From positions 1 through 40,651 of the forward strand of contig PMCP01000086.1 of NCBI GenBank assembly GCA_003155415.1: a stretch of DNA of 40,651 nucleotides, in the 5' to 3' direction. Within the stretch, counting starts at the first letter, position 1, and every line of letters starts with the position of its first letter. Shown here one piece after another: positions 1-7,020 of this stretch. Source of the DNA: Gammaproteobacteria bacterium (GTDB taxonomy: Bacteria > Pseudomonadota > Gammaproteobacteria > Steroidobacterales > Rariloculaceae). The notes below the pieces were generated by a model. It ran no database searches, was not told the DNA's origin, and saw only the letters and a list, made by a program, of their open reading frames with translations. The position numbers were made by a program, and so were the translations under genes.

Positions 1-142
1 ATTCCCGGGCGGGGCATCCCGGCTGGCGGCGTTGCTCATCCCTCAAATATTCCCGATATTCTCGGTCTTCGCGCCTTGCCATCCGGGCGCCGCGCGCCGG
101 GACTGAAGCCACGATCCACGCGGCCAGAGGGATAGGCGATCG
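1..142. other. Leading intergenic stretch
   Basis: No supported coding region lies here. The first gene starts at 143 and is preceded by a GA-rich Shine-Dalgarno-like stretch at about 126-135. Any upstream partner gene is outside the window. RnfD-like proteins of this type can sit beside CRTAC1/UnbV-type genes, but nothing here tests that. Confidence 0.4.
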
Positions 143-1738
143 ATGAAGAGGTCCCGAGGCGCGGCCACGTCTGCGCAAACGGCGGCCGCTGCAGCAGCGA
201 CCGGCACCAGGCTCTCGGCCGGTGGCGCCTTTGCCGTCAACGCCTGCTTCACCGCCGGCTTGCTCGTGCTCAGCCAACTCCCCCTGCTGGAGCAGCGTCT
301 CGCGGTGCGCGCCTCCCTCGTCGCCGCCGCGCTGTTCCTGCTCGCGTGGAGCGGACTGCTGTTCGGCGTTCTGCGCCGTGGGCAGAACGTGACGCTCGAA
401 ATCGTGCTGCGCCGCCAGCACTACCTGCAAGCCTGTCTGCAAGGCATGCTGGCCCTGTATTGGGGCTACTACTGGCGCGAGGTCTATCACGCCGCGCCGC
501 TCATTGCCGCGCAGCTCCTGTTTGCCTACGGCTTCGACAGCCTGCTTTCCTGGACGCACCGCCGGAAGTTCGCTCTGGGCTTCGGCTCGTTTCCGATCGT
601 CTTCAGCATCACGCTGTTTTTCTGGTTCAAGGATCCGTTCTTCTACTGGCAGTTCGTGATGGTCGCGATCGGGCTCGCCGCCAAGGAATTTCTGCGCTGG
701 AAACGCGACGGCGTGAACACCCATATCTTCAACCCGTCGTCGTTTCCTCTGGCGGTCGTGGCGGCGGTGCTACTGATTGCCGACGCGAGCGACATGACCT
801 GGGGCTTCATGGTCGCGCAGACCGAATTCTATCCGCCGCATATTTACCTCGCGATCTTCCTCATCGCGCTACCGGGGCAATTCCTGTTCGGCGTCACGCC
901 GATGACGTTGGCTGCCGTGACGACGACGTTTGCTTTCAGCGCGATCTACCACGCCGCCACCGGCAGCTATTTCTTCGTCGATGCGCACGTGCCCATCGCA
1001 GTGTTCCTCGGTATGAACTTGCTGTTCACCGATCCCGCAACGGCGCCGCGCACGCTGGTGGGGCGCCTCTTTTTCGGTGTGCTCTACGGGCTCACGGCGG
1101 TGCTCTTGTACGAATGGTTGCTGAGCGCGAACACCCCGGGCTTCTACGACAAGCTGCTTCAGGTGCCGTTGCTGAACCTCTCCGTCAAATGGCTCGATCG
1201 ACTGGCGAAGTCGCCCATGCTGAAGGCATTGGATCCGTCGGTGTGGGGCAGGGCGCTGATGCCGCGCAGCCGTCATCTGGCCTATATGAGCGTGTGGGGC
1301 ATCGCGTTCGCCGCGATGAGCGCGTCCGGGCATCTCGGCGACGAGCATCCCGGGCAATGGACGCCGTTCTGGGCGAAGGCCTGCGAAGCCGAGAAGCGTG
1401 ACGCCTGCCTGAACCTCTATTTCCTGCAGGACGGCTTCTGCACGGACGGCTCGCCATGGGCATGCAACGAGGCCGGCATCGTGCTGGCCGAGCACTACGG
1501 CAATCGTGTCCGCGCCGCCGCAGCGTTCGAGCGGGCGTGCACGCTGCAATTCTCCGCCGGCTGCGCCAACGCGGCTGCCCTCGCAAAGGCTGGCATGTTG
1601 CGGCATGACACGCCTACCTACGTGGACTACCAGTTCATTCTGCGCGGCAGTAAGGGCCCGCTACGGGATCGCGAGCCCGCCGAACTGTACGCACGCGCTT
1701 GTGAGCTAGGGTGGCCGGGCACCTGCGGAAGCCGTTGA
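143..1738 (+). CDS. RnfD/NqrB-like membrane protein with C-terminal Sel1-like, cysteine-paired domain
   Basis: This 531-residue protein has about nine hydrophobic segments from residue 30 to 330. The motifs HIFNPSSF (194-201) and LFTDPATAP (294-302) match conserved loops of the RnfD/NqrB family of flavin-linked ion-translocating electron-transport subunits. The SGAT flavin-attachment motif of classical RnfD/NqrB is not seen, so a covalent FMN is not supported. After a further hydrophobic segment near 378-392, the last 120 residues carry four cysteine pairs, each spaced C-X7-C (414/422, 433/441, 466/474, 520/528). That is the pattern of disulfide-stapled Sel1-like repeats in Hcp-type proteins. 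I infer an extracytoplasmic C-terminal domain on a membrane redox-type core. Other Rnf subunits are not in the window. The membrane-domain family is fairly sure; the function is unknown. Confidence 0.75.
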   Translation: MKRSRGAATSAQTAAAAAATGTRLSAGGAFAVNACFTAGLLVLSQLPLLEQRLAVRASLVAAALFLLAWSGLLFGVLRRGQNVTLEIVLRRQHYLQACLQGMLALYWGYYWREVYHAAPLIAAQLLFAYGFDSLLSWTHRRKFALGFGSFPIVFSITLFFWFKDPFFYWQFVMVAIGLAAKEFLRWKRDGVNTHIFNPSSFPLAVVAAVLLIADASDMTWGFMVAQTEFYPPHIYLAIFLIALPGQFLFGVTPMTLAAVTTTFAFSAIYHAATGSYFFVDAHVPIAVFLGMNLLFTDPATAPRTLVGRLFFGVLYGLTAVLLYEWLLSANTPGFYDKLLQVPLLNLSVKWLDRLAKSPMLKALDPSVWGRALMPRSRHLAYMSVWGIAFAAMSASGHLGDEHPGQWTPFWAKACEAEKRDACLNLYFLQDGFCTDGSPWACNEAGIVLAEHYGNRVRAAAAFERACTLQFSAGCANAAALAKAGMLRHDTPTYVDYQFILRGSKGPLRDREPAELYARACELGWPGTCGSR

Positions 1739-1793
1739 TCGCCTGTCGTGATCGCAACGGAGGGCGGCGGGTGCCACCCTCCGCTGGCAATGC

Positions 1794-2372
1794 CTAGCTC
1801 GCCTTCCGGCGATGAATCCGGCGGCTCTGATGATTTTCGGTGCGCTGCACACCGGCCTGCTCGCGCGGGCCCACATGGCCGTCGATCGCCGCCGCCGCTT
1901 CTCGCCGATCGACGTGCGCTTGCCCGCGCTCGAGGGATCCCACTTCGCGATTCGTCAGCGTGCCGTTGTCGATGCCCTGGTCGATGCGTTGCTCCTGACG
2001 CACGTTGCGCGCGACGTCGGCCTGCATGCGCTGCGACGACCGGGAGTCGGGATTGCCCGTCTGGCCATCGTGCTTTTGGGCGGCGATGTTGGCGCTCGTG
2101 CGGTTCTGCATGCGATTGATTCTCGCTTGCTCTTGCGGCGATAGTTTGCCGTCCTTGAGGTCGCGCGCTTCGGTTCGATCGATGCGCGCTTCCTGGCGCT
2201 CGAGCTGACCCGCTTCGCGTGTGTTGAGCTGGCCCGTTTGCAGGCCTTGCTCGATGCGCTCCTGTTGGTTCACATCGCGATCGACGACTTCATCGGTTCG
2301 CGGGCCTGCGGCGTACGTGCTGGCGCTCGCCATGCACAAGACGAGCGTGCTGAATGCAGTAATCCTGTTCAT
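1794..2372 (-). CDS. Secreted two-repeat hypothetical protein
   Basis: This 192-residue protein has a signal peptide ending near residue 22 (hydrophobic core LVLCMASAS, then TYAAG). The mature part is very hydrophilic, rich in Gln, Arg and Glu, and contains two homologous units of about 60 residues at roughly 36-96 and 125-187. Each follows the pattern QxRIxQG, G-L-x-x-RE-x-G-x-LER, A-x-(I/V)-DR-x-EA, DG, EQA, R-x-x-N. The DG-containing loops recall calcium-type loops but do not form canonical EF-hands. I do not recognise a named family. It lies opposite the NTF2-like gene across a 291-bp gap and may share that control region. Expect an exported, largely helical protein. Confidence 0.7.
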   Translation of the reverse strand: MNRITAFSTLVLCMASASTYAAGPRTDEVVDRDVNQQERIEQGLQTGQLNTREAGQLERQEARIDRTEARDLKDGKLSPQEQARINRMQNRTSANIAAQKHDGQTGNPDSRSSQRMQADVARNVRQEQRIDQGIDNGTLTNREVGSLERGQAHVDRREAAAAIDGHVGPREQAGVQRTENHQSRRIHRRKAS

Positions 2373-2663
2373 CTGAATCCCTCCCTATTTAGATGCGAGC
2401 CGTCCAGTCAGTTTCAAGAACACTTCCGGCTCTCGCTAGCGAACAACGCATACGGCCAGCCGCCGATGACAAGAGCACGTGACAGAACTCACAGTAGGGC
2501 TACCGATTCACCCATACAGGTATTACGTCTATTGGCATGCGAGCTGCCGGAGACTGCGTACCGGCGTATTCGACCTGTGGGGCCTAAGCGTCGTCGCTGG
2601 TATAGTCCACGCAGCCGGTTCAGCCGGAACAATACGAACGATCAGTCACGAGGGGACCCCACG
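2373..2663. promoter_or_regulatory. Divergent intergenic region with an extended -10 promoter
   Basis: This 291-bp gap separates two divergent genes. At 2598-2606 the sequence TGGTATAGT is a good extended -10 element (TGn plus TATAGT, 5 of 6 to TATAAT) directed towards the NTF2-like gene at 2664. No good -35 is visible at 16-18 bp, as is usual for extended -10 promoters. Transcription would begin near 2613, giving a leader of about 50 nt with an AGGGG Shine-Dalgarno. No clear promoter for the minus-strand gene was identified. Confidence 0.45.
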
Positions 2664-3143
2664 ATGAAAGTACTTGCCGCCGCAGTCGCAGCCTTTGCCG
2701 TCACGGCCGCCGTCAACGCCGCCGAGCCGGTCGTTGCCACGCCCGCCAAAGAGCAGCTCAAATTTCTCGAAAGCAAAGATCCGCAGCTCGCCGCCAACAA
2801 GAAGCTCGTGTGGGACATGTGGCGCGAGTTCCTGAGCGCGCACCACATCGATGCCGCCGATAAATATCTAGCGCCCGAGTACCACCAGCACAATCCAAAC
2901 GCCGAGACCGGCCTCGACGGCGTGAAGGCATACTTTACCGCTCGGAAGATTGCGCCTATCGACGTGCCGGATCACATCGACGGGCTCATCTCGATGGTCG
3001 CGGAGCGCGATCTCGTCACTCTCGGGCTTAAGCGCGAGTACAAGGACAAAGACGGCAAGCCGTACACCACCACGTGGTTCGATATGTTCCGCATTGCCAA
3101 CGGCAAGATCGTCGAGCATTGGGACACTGCGCTGAAGCAGTAA
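2664..3143 (+). CDS. Exported NTF2-like (SnoaL-type) protein
   Basis: The protein is 159 residues. The ATG at 2664 is chosen because it follows GAGGGG at good spacing and begins a signal peptide (MKVLAAAVAAFAVTAAVNAAE); longer in-frame extensions have neither. Residues 45-159 fit the NTF2/SnoaL-like cone fold. The N-terminal helix WDMWREFLSAHHIDAADKYL is followed by YHQHNP, which is typical of the SnoaL-like polyketide cyclase group, then by WFDMFRIANGKIVEHWD, the classical terminal strand pair. The ligand or reaction cannot be read from sequence, since the fold serves enzymes and binding proteins alike. The gene ends 39 bp before the diheme cytochrome gene and is probably co-transcribed with it up to the terminator near 4000. 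Confidence 0.8.
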   Translation: MKVLAAAVAAFAVTAAVNAAEPVVATPAKEQLKFLESKDPQLAANKKLVWDMWREFLSAHHIDAADKYLAPEYHQHNPNAETGLDGVKAYFTARKIAPIDVPDHIDGLISMVAERDLVTLGLKREYKDKDGKPYTTTWFDMFRIANGKIVEHWDTALKQ

Positions 3144-3182
3144 CAACGATTGAGCTCTGAACGTCAACGAAGGGGAAGAGTC

Positions 3183-3944
3183 ATGTCAATGTCATCCGTT
3201 CTCGTCCGCCACTCGGTGGCTGCTGCTTTGCTGCTGCTCGCCGGTGCTGCGTTCGCGCAGGCGCCCGCGCAGGCGCCCGCGCAGGATGCGCCGAAGAACC
3301 TAAAGGTGCTGCCGAAAGATTGGACGCGCCCGCAGGTTATCAACGTAATGCAGAATTTCACGGCCGCGCTCGGCGTCGGCTGCGAGTACTGCCACGTGGA
3401 GAAGGAAGGCGCGCCGCCGGACTTCGCGTCCGACGATAAGAAGGAAAAGGATCGCGCGCGCGCGATGATGAAGATCGCCACGGACCTGAATGCGGCTCTT
3501 CCGACGGCTCTCGGTGAACCCGCGGATCAGCTCACGCGCGTGGGTTGCATCACGTGCCACCGCGGTGTGCCGGAGCCGAAGCAGATCGGCGAGATCCTGT
3601 CGAAGACGTCGAAGGACAAGGGCTTCGCTGCCGCGTCGTCGCAGTACACCGAGCTCAAGACGAAGTACTACGGCGCTCAAGCGTACGACTTCAGCGAGCA
3701 GGGCTTGATCGCGACGGCGCGTCCGCTGATTGCGCAGAACCGCCAAGACGAAGCGATCCAGTTCCTGCAGTTGAACCTGACGCTGTTCCCGAAGTCGGCC
3801 GCGAGCTACGTCACGATCGCGCAGGCGCAGCAAGGCAAGAAAGACAATGCCGCTGCGATCGAGAGCCTGCAGAAGGCGCTCGCGATCGACCCGAAGAATG
3901 CGCAAGCGACTCGCATGCTGGGTCAGCTGCAGCCGAAGAAGTAG
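3183..3944 (+). CDS. Diheme c-type cytochrome, reaction-centre cytochrome-subunit-like, with TPR tail
   Basis: The protein is 253 residues. The ATG at 3183 follows AGGGGAAGAG and opens a signal peptide cleaved near residue 25. Two heme sites are visible, CEYCH (67-71) and CITCH (122-126). Each is preceded by a helix with methionine (Met56 before LGVGCEYCH; Met95/96 before the second), the arrangement of the photosynthetic reaction-centre cytochrome c subunit family, where Met is the distal ligand. That subunit normally has four hemes, whereas this protein has two. Residues about 165-250 form TPR-like helices (for example AIESLQKALAIDPKN). No photosynthesis genes are near. A periplasmic electron carrier is the safest reading; its partners are unknown. 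The ccm operon 3.3 kb downstream would supply heme attachment. Confidence 0.82.
   Translation: MSMSSVLVRHSVAAALLLLAGAAFAQAPAQAPAQDAPKNLKVLPKDWTRPQVINVMQNFTAALGVGCEYCHVEKEGAPPDFASDDKKEKDRARAMMKIATDLNAALPTALGEPADQLTRVGCITCHRGVPEPKQIGEILSKTSKDKGFAAASSQYTELKTKYYGAQAYDFSEQGLIATARPLIAQNRQDEAIQFLQLNLTLFPKSAASYVTIAQAQQGKKDNAAAIESLQKALAIDPKNAQATRMLGQLQPKK
3255..3284 (+). repeat. 12-bp tandem repeat in the cytochrome gene
   Basis: Two and a half copies of GCGCAGGCGCCC encode a QAPAQAPAQ linker directly after the predicted signal-peptide cleavage site. The copy number could vary between strains by slippage without changing frame. Confidence 0.7.
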
Positions 3945-3963
3945 CAGCTCGCCCTAACGCGCC

Positions 3964-4005
3964 TGCAAAGCTGGGGGCGGCCTCGTTAGGCCGCCCCCGT
4001 TTGCA
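3964..4005 (+). terminator. Strong hairpin terminator after the cytochrome gene
   Basis: An 11-bp perfect stem, GGGGGCGGCCT (3973-3983) with AGGCCGCCCCC (3988-3998), encloses the tetraloop CGTT. The outer arms TGCAAA and TTTGCA extend it. The T-tract is short (GTTT), so termination strength is inferred from stem stability. It closes the NTF2-like/cytochrome transcript and insulates the tRNA gene. Confidence 0.75.
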
Positions 4006-4065
4006 AGTGTTAACCTTCTGCGCGGCGATCCCGGCGGCCTTCGATGCCGGCGCCAACGCGCACGT

Positions 4066-4151
4066 GCCCGGGTGGCGGAAGGGTAGACGCAGCGGACTTA
4101 AAATCCGCTGGCCGAAAGGCCGTCCCGGTTCAAATCCGGGCCTGGGCACCA
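4066..4151 (+). tRNA. tRNA-Leu(UAA)
   Basis: All parts of a class II tRNA are present in 86 nt including an encoded CCA. The acceptor stem GCCCGGG pairs with CCTGGGC (one G-T pair) with discriminator A. The anticodon stem GCGGA/TCCGC encloses the loop CTTAAAA, giving anticodon TAA. The variable arm is GGCCGAAAGGCC and the T-arm is CCCGG-TTCAAAT-CCGGG. The long variable arm and anticodon identify leucine. Confidence 0.95.
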
Positions 4152-4196
4152 TCACGATCACCAACGCTACCGAACTGGTCTACTGCAGCGAGGCCG

Positions 4197-4649
4197 CTAG
4201 CGCTCGTGAGTGTTCAAAGTCGCGAGTAGGCGTTGTATCGCGGCCGTGTCGACGGGCTTGGTGAGATGAGCGTCGAACCCCGCATCGCTCGAGCGTAAGC
4301 GGTCGGCTTCTTGTCCCGAGCCGGTCAAGGCCACCAGCACTGCACGCCGGCCCCAATCTTTCTGGCGCATCAGACGCGCTGTCTCGTACCCGTTGAGCTT
4401 CGGCATTCCGATGTCGAGCAGCACGAGTTGCGGCTTGAATTTCTCGGCGACTTCGATGGCTTCGAGGCCGTCGTTCGCCGTTCTAGTCTCGTGGCCTGAC
4501 ATACCGAGAATCATTGCGAGAATCGTGGCCGAATCCTGGTTGTCGTCGACGACGAGAACGCGGCGGCTGATCGATTCCGGTCCGGCGTCGACTTTGCTCG
4601 CGCGCGGAACAACGGTCGGGGTTGGTTTTAGGGTTGTGGGCGGCTGCAC
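4197..4649 (-). CDS. Single-domain CheY-like receiver, remnant C-terminus of a hybrid histidine kinase
   Basis: The open frame gives 150 residues from a GTG at 4649. Residues 30-148 are an intact response-regulator receiver with all key residues: Asp35-Asp36 (VVDD), phosphoacceptor Asp79 (LLDIGMP), Thr109 (LTGSG) and Lys131 (LTKPV). No output domain follows. The first residues (after VV, QPPTTLKP) are the linker that normally follows the last strand of a kinase ATPase domain, GSEFVV, which is readable just upstream. The frame therefore looks like the surviving end of a hybrid kinase rather than a gene with its own start. Whether it is still translated is unclear: no good Shine-Dalgarno precedes the GTG. 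If it is made, it could act as a phosphate sink or a diffusible receiver. Confidence 0.65.
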   Translation of the reverse strand: MQPPTTLKPTPTVVPRASKVDAGPESISRRVLVVDDNQDSATILAMILGMSGHETRTANDGLEAIEVAEKFKPQLVLLDIGMPKLNGYETARLMRQKDWGRRAVLVALTGSGQEADRLRSSDAGFDAHLTKPVDTAAIQRLLATLNTHER

Positions 4650-4800
4650 GACGAACTCGCTGCCTGCCCCGACGCCTTGAACATGACGAGTACGCGTGGG
4701 AGCAGCTCCTGCGGAATACCGATTCCATTGTCGACGATACCCGCCGTGACAGAGTCCTTCATATGACCAGCTGGGTCAACCCGTCGAGCTGCAGCTTCGA
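4650..4800 (-). pseudogene. Decayed histidine kinase ATPase domain
   Basis: Reading the minus strand towards the receiver, one frame gives DPAGH...VDNGIGIPQELLPRV, with the N-box-adjacent segment and G1 box (DNGIGIP, about 4714-4735) of a histidine kinase. The sequence then jumps, with the intervening F and G2 boxes missing and a frame change, to GSEFVV, the last ATPase-domain strand fused to the receiver at 4649. The H-box (dimerisation) domain and sensor are absent. I read this as an internal deletion plus frameshift in a hybrid kinase. Confidence 0.55.
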
Positions 4801-5011
4801 AGCGCAACGCCGCGCGTGTCGGTGACGGTAGAAGCAGAAGGATTCGGCGTAGCGGTGGCAGCTCTCGACTTCTTTACTAGTGCCGTGCGTCTCGGCGGAT
4901 ATCGGCTTTGGCGGGGCAGCCCGGGAGGCGGTTTAACAAAGCCGTAACATGAACGTAAAGCTACTGCAAAGACCGGATGTTGGAGTGCCCTTGGATTCAG
5001 GGGAACCAACA
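4801..5011. other. Intergenic region before the OmpR-type regulator
   Basis: No coding region or clear promoter is seen. Together with the kinase remnant, the stretch from 4650 to 5011 has no intact gene. An in-frame ATG at 4949 would extend the next gene by 21 residues, but it lacks a Shine-Dalgarno. Confidence 0.4.
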
Positions 5012-5755
5012 ATGGGCAGTGCAGTGCTTGTCGTCCACAGCGACCATCTGCTGCGAGAGCTGGCGCGCCAGGCGTTGGAATCTGCAGGCCATGCGGTCGC
5101 AGAAGCCGCCGATGTCCAGTCGAGCGTGCGAATGGCGCAAGCCGCTCCACCCGATCTGTTCCTGATTGAGTGGACGGAGCATCCGGTGCTGCGCGCTACG
5201 CTGGACCGCCTCCGCGATGAGCCGGGCACGAGCCAAAGCCGTGTCGTAGTGTGGGTTGACCAGTCCGATATCCACGAAGCCATCCACGCGCTCGAGTTTG
5301 GCGTGGATGACTGCCTTCCGATTCCGTTCGATCGCGTGGAGCTTGTCGCGCGGATCAACGCTTGTTTGCGCCGGTCTGCGGCGGGCGCCCGGCCCGATCA
5401 ATTGGCTGCAGGCCCCCTGGTGCTCGACAAAGTGGGTCATTGTCTGTGGGTCGACGATCGGCCGGTAGAGCTCGCGCCGACGGAGTTTAGGCTCATGGCG
5501 TTCTTCCTCGAGAACCGCGGCCGCGTATTCGGTCGTGACGAGTTGCTGCGCCGCGCGTGGCCGAGTGCCATCAAGGCGGGTCATAGGACCGTCGATGTGC
5601 ACGTCCGGCGGCTGCGCGAACATCTTGAACCCTTCCGATTGGATGAGCTGATCCAGACCGTTCGCGGTTTCGGCTACCGCTTCGGTGAGCCAGGCCGAGC
5701 GCGCAACGGCCGAGCGCAGCTGCTGCCGAACGAACCTGACAACGCCTCGCGCTAA
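5012..5755 (+). CDS. OmpR/PhoB-type regulator with an atypical pseudo-receiver
   Basis: The protein is 247 residues. The ATG at 5012 is chosen because CAGGGGAA precedes it and the receiver fold begins at once (GSAVLVVHSD). Residues 1-120 align with PhoB-type receivers, but every phosphorylation residue is altered. The acceptor Asp is Glu53 (LIEW for LLDW), the switch Thr/Ser is Val82, the conserved Lys is Ile104 (LPIPF for ITKPF), and the acidic pair is reduced to one Asp (HSD). Residues about 132-225 form a complete winged-helix DNA-binding domain with ELAPTEFRLM, RTVDVHVRRLRE and IQTVRGFGYRF. It is probably a DNA-binding regulator controlled without phosphorylation, or locked by the Glu. 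No cognate kinase is intact nearby. Its targets are unknown. Confidence 0.85.
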   Translation: MGSAVLVVHSDHLLRELARQALESAGHAVAEAADVQSSVRMAQAAPPDLFLIEWTEHPVLRATLDRLRDEPGTSQSRVVVWVDQSDIHEAIHALEFGVDDCLPIPFDRVELVARINACLRRSAAGARPDQLAAGPLVLDKVGHCLWVDDRPVELAPTEFRLMAFFLENRGRVFGRDELLRRAWPSAIKAGHRTVDVHVRRLREHLEPFRLDELIQTVRGFGYRFGEPGRARNGRAQLLPNEPDNASR

Positions 5756-5784
5756 ACCGTGCCGCCGGCGACGTTCGTGGTGAA

Positions 5785-7020
5785 CTACTTCACGCGCCAG
5801 ATGTTCGTTGAAGCTGCTTCGTCCGGCGGCATGACCGCCGTATCCGCCAGCGATTCGGCTTCGGGCAATGGGCTACCCTGAGCCAGCCATTCTGGGATCT
5901 GCACTTTCAGCCGGAAAGGGCCCACGGCGAGCAGGTCTTGATCGCAAAGCACGGCACGTTCCACCGCGCGTCCGTTCACCTGTAGTCCGTTCACGCTGCT
6001 CAAGTCCACCACGTAGTAGCCTTCCGGCGTTCCGACGATCACGGCGTGGTGGCGGCTCAAGTAGGGGCTAGGCAGGCAGACGTCGTTGTGCTCGCTGCGG
6101 CCAATCAAGGTTCTCTGGCCGAGCGTAACTCTCGTCAGCACTTTCCCGCCGCGGCTGATCAGCAAATAGCCCTGCGGCGGAACGTTGACGCCCTGGTCCG
6201 GCTCGGCGTCGGGCGCAGGCTCGAGCTTGGCGGCTTGGCGCGTCGCAAGTGTGGCGACCGCCTGACGCGCGACGCGCGCGTCGACGCGCTCGAGACTGAG
6301 TTGGCGCAGCAGCAAGAGCGACATCTGGCACAGTACGTCCACCGCCGCATACCTGCCTCCGGCCAGGCGGGCGATCATGTGACCCGCCACCGGTGTCACG
6401 ACGGGGCCCATGTCGAAGCGCTGCAGTCGCCACTCGATATAGTCGACCAGCTCGTCCTGCGTCGGCGCTTCGAGCCGATGGATCAGCACGTCGCTCGGCT
6501 GCACCGCGGGGGGCAAGATCTCGAACTCTTCACCGAGCGATGGAGGGCCGGCAAGCAACAGTTCGAGCGCTGGCCGGCCGTCGACCTTGAACGACAGCAG
6601 CCGCTCGATTTCTTCCCAGGCGGGAGGGCGGAATAGGTGAGCATCGTCGATGACGAGCACCACTCGGCGGCCCTGCGACCGGCGCTGTTGGACGAAAACG
6701 GTAAACAGGTTTCTTTGATCGGTTTCCGATAGCTCCCAGGGCCCGAGCTCGGCGCTCAACAGTAGGCTCGCGAGAACCTGGCTCGCATGGTCCTTCGGGC
6801 CGCGGCAGACCAGTAGCACAGTGTCGCTGCCGGGCCGTGCGGCCATGTGATTCAACAAAGAACTCTTGCCGCTGGAAGGAGGCCCGATCAGGAGCCGCGC
6901 GCGCGCTGGCTTAGAAAGCTGGCTCAGGGCCGTCTGTTGAGACGGCCCGAGCCAGATTTGATCCGCCGTTGGTCGCGCAAACACTCTCGCGGGAGACACC
7001 AAACGACGCGCTTCTCCCAT
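5785..7020 (-). CDS. AAA ATPase (ExeA/GspA-like) fused to an FHA domain
   Basis: The protein is 411 residues. The N-terminal half is a P-loop ATPase of the ExeA/GspA type: Walker A GPPSSGKS (46-53), Walker B VVLVIDD (120-126) followed by AH, and a winged-helix-like lid to about residue 265. A linker rich in Ala and Pro leads to a forkhead-associated domain at about 285-375, with IGRS (306-309), SRHH (322-325) and VNG (343-345), the residues that contact phosphothreonine. The tail contains DTAVM, a possible internal FHA ligand. An AAGGA Shine-Dalgarno lies just before the ATG. It converges on the pseudo-receiver regulator with 29 bp between them. No peptidoglycan-binding or membrane segment is present, unlike ExeA itself. 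Expect a cytoplasmic ATPase recruited by Ser/Thr phosphorylation. Confidence 0.82.
   Translation of the reverse strand: MGEARRLVSPARVFARPTADQIWLGPSQQTALSQLSKPARARLLIGPPSSGKSSLLNHMAARPGSDTVLLVCRGPKDHASQVLASLLLSAELGPWELSETDQRNLFTVFVQQRRSQGRRVVLVIDDAHLFRPPAWEEIERLLSFKVDGRPALELLLAGPPSLGEEFEILPPAVQPSDVLIHRLEAPTQDELVDYIEWRLQRFDMGPVVTPVAGHMIARLAGGRYAAVDVLCQMSLLLLRQLSLERVDARVARQAVATLATRQAAKLEPAPDAEPDQGVNVPPQGYLLISRGGKVLTRVTLGQRTLIGRSEHNDVCLPSPYLSRHHAVIVGTPEGYYVVDLSSVNGLQVNGRAVERAVLCDQDLLAVGPFRLKVQIPEWLAQGSPLPEAESLADTAVMPPDEAASTNIWRVK

Noticed and set aside
346-1606. Long open frames on both strands inside the RnfD-like gene
   Set aside because: They are composition shadows in GC-rich DNA, Arg/Ala-rich and without domain or start-site support.
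143-1738. Part of a full Rnf or Nqr complex
   Set aside because: No RnfA, B, C, G or E genes are adjacent and the covalent flavin motif is missing.
3150-3182. Upstream TTG start for the cytochrome gene
   Set aside because: It adds a charged leader before the signal peptide, while the ATG at 3183 has a strong Shine-Dalgarno.
3255-3284. CRISPR or VNTR locus
   Set aside because: It is a short in-frame 12-bp tandem repeat inside a coding linker; no spacer-repeat pattern occurs anywhere in the window.
3183-3944. Evidence for photosynthesis
   Set aside because: The cytochrome resembles the reaction-centre subunit, but no puf, puh, bch or crt genes are present and only two hemes remain.
4949-5011. 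ATG at 4949 as start of the OmpR-type regulator
   Set aside because: No Shine-Dalgarno, and the 21 extra residues lie before the receiver fold.
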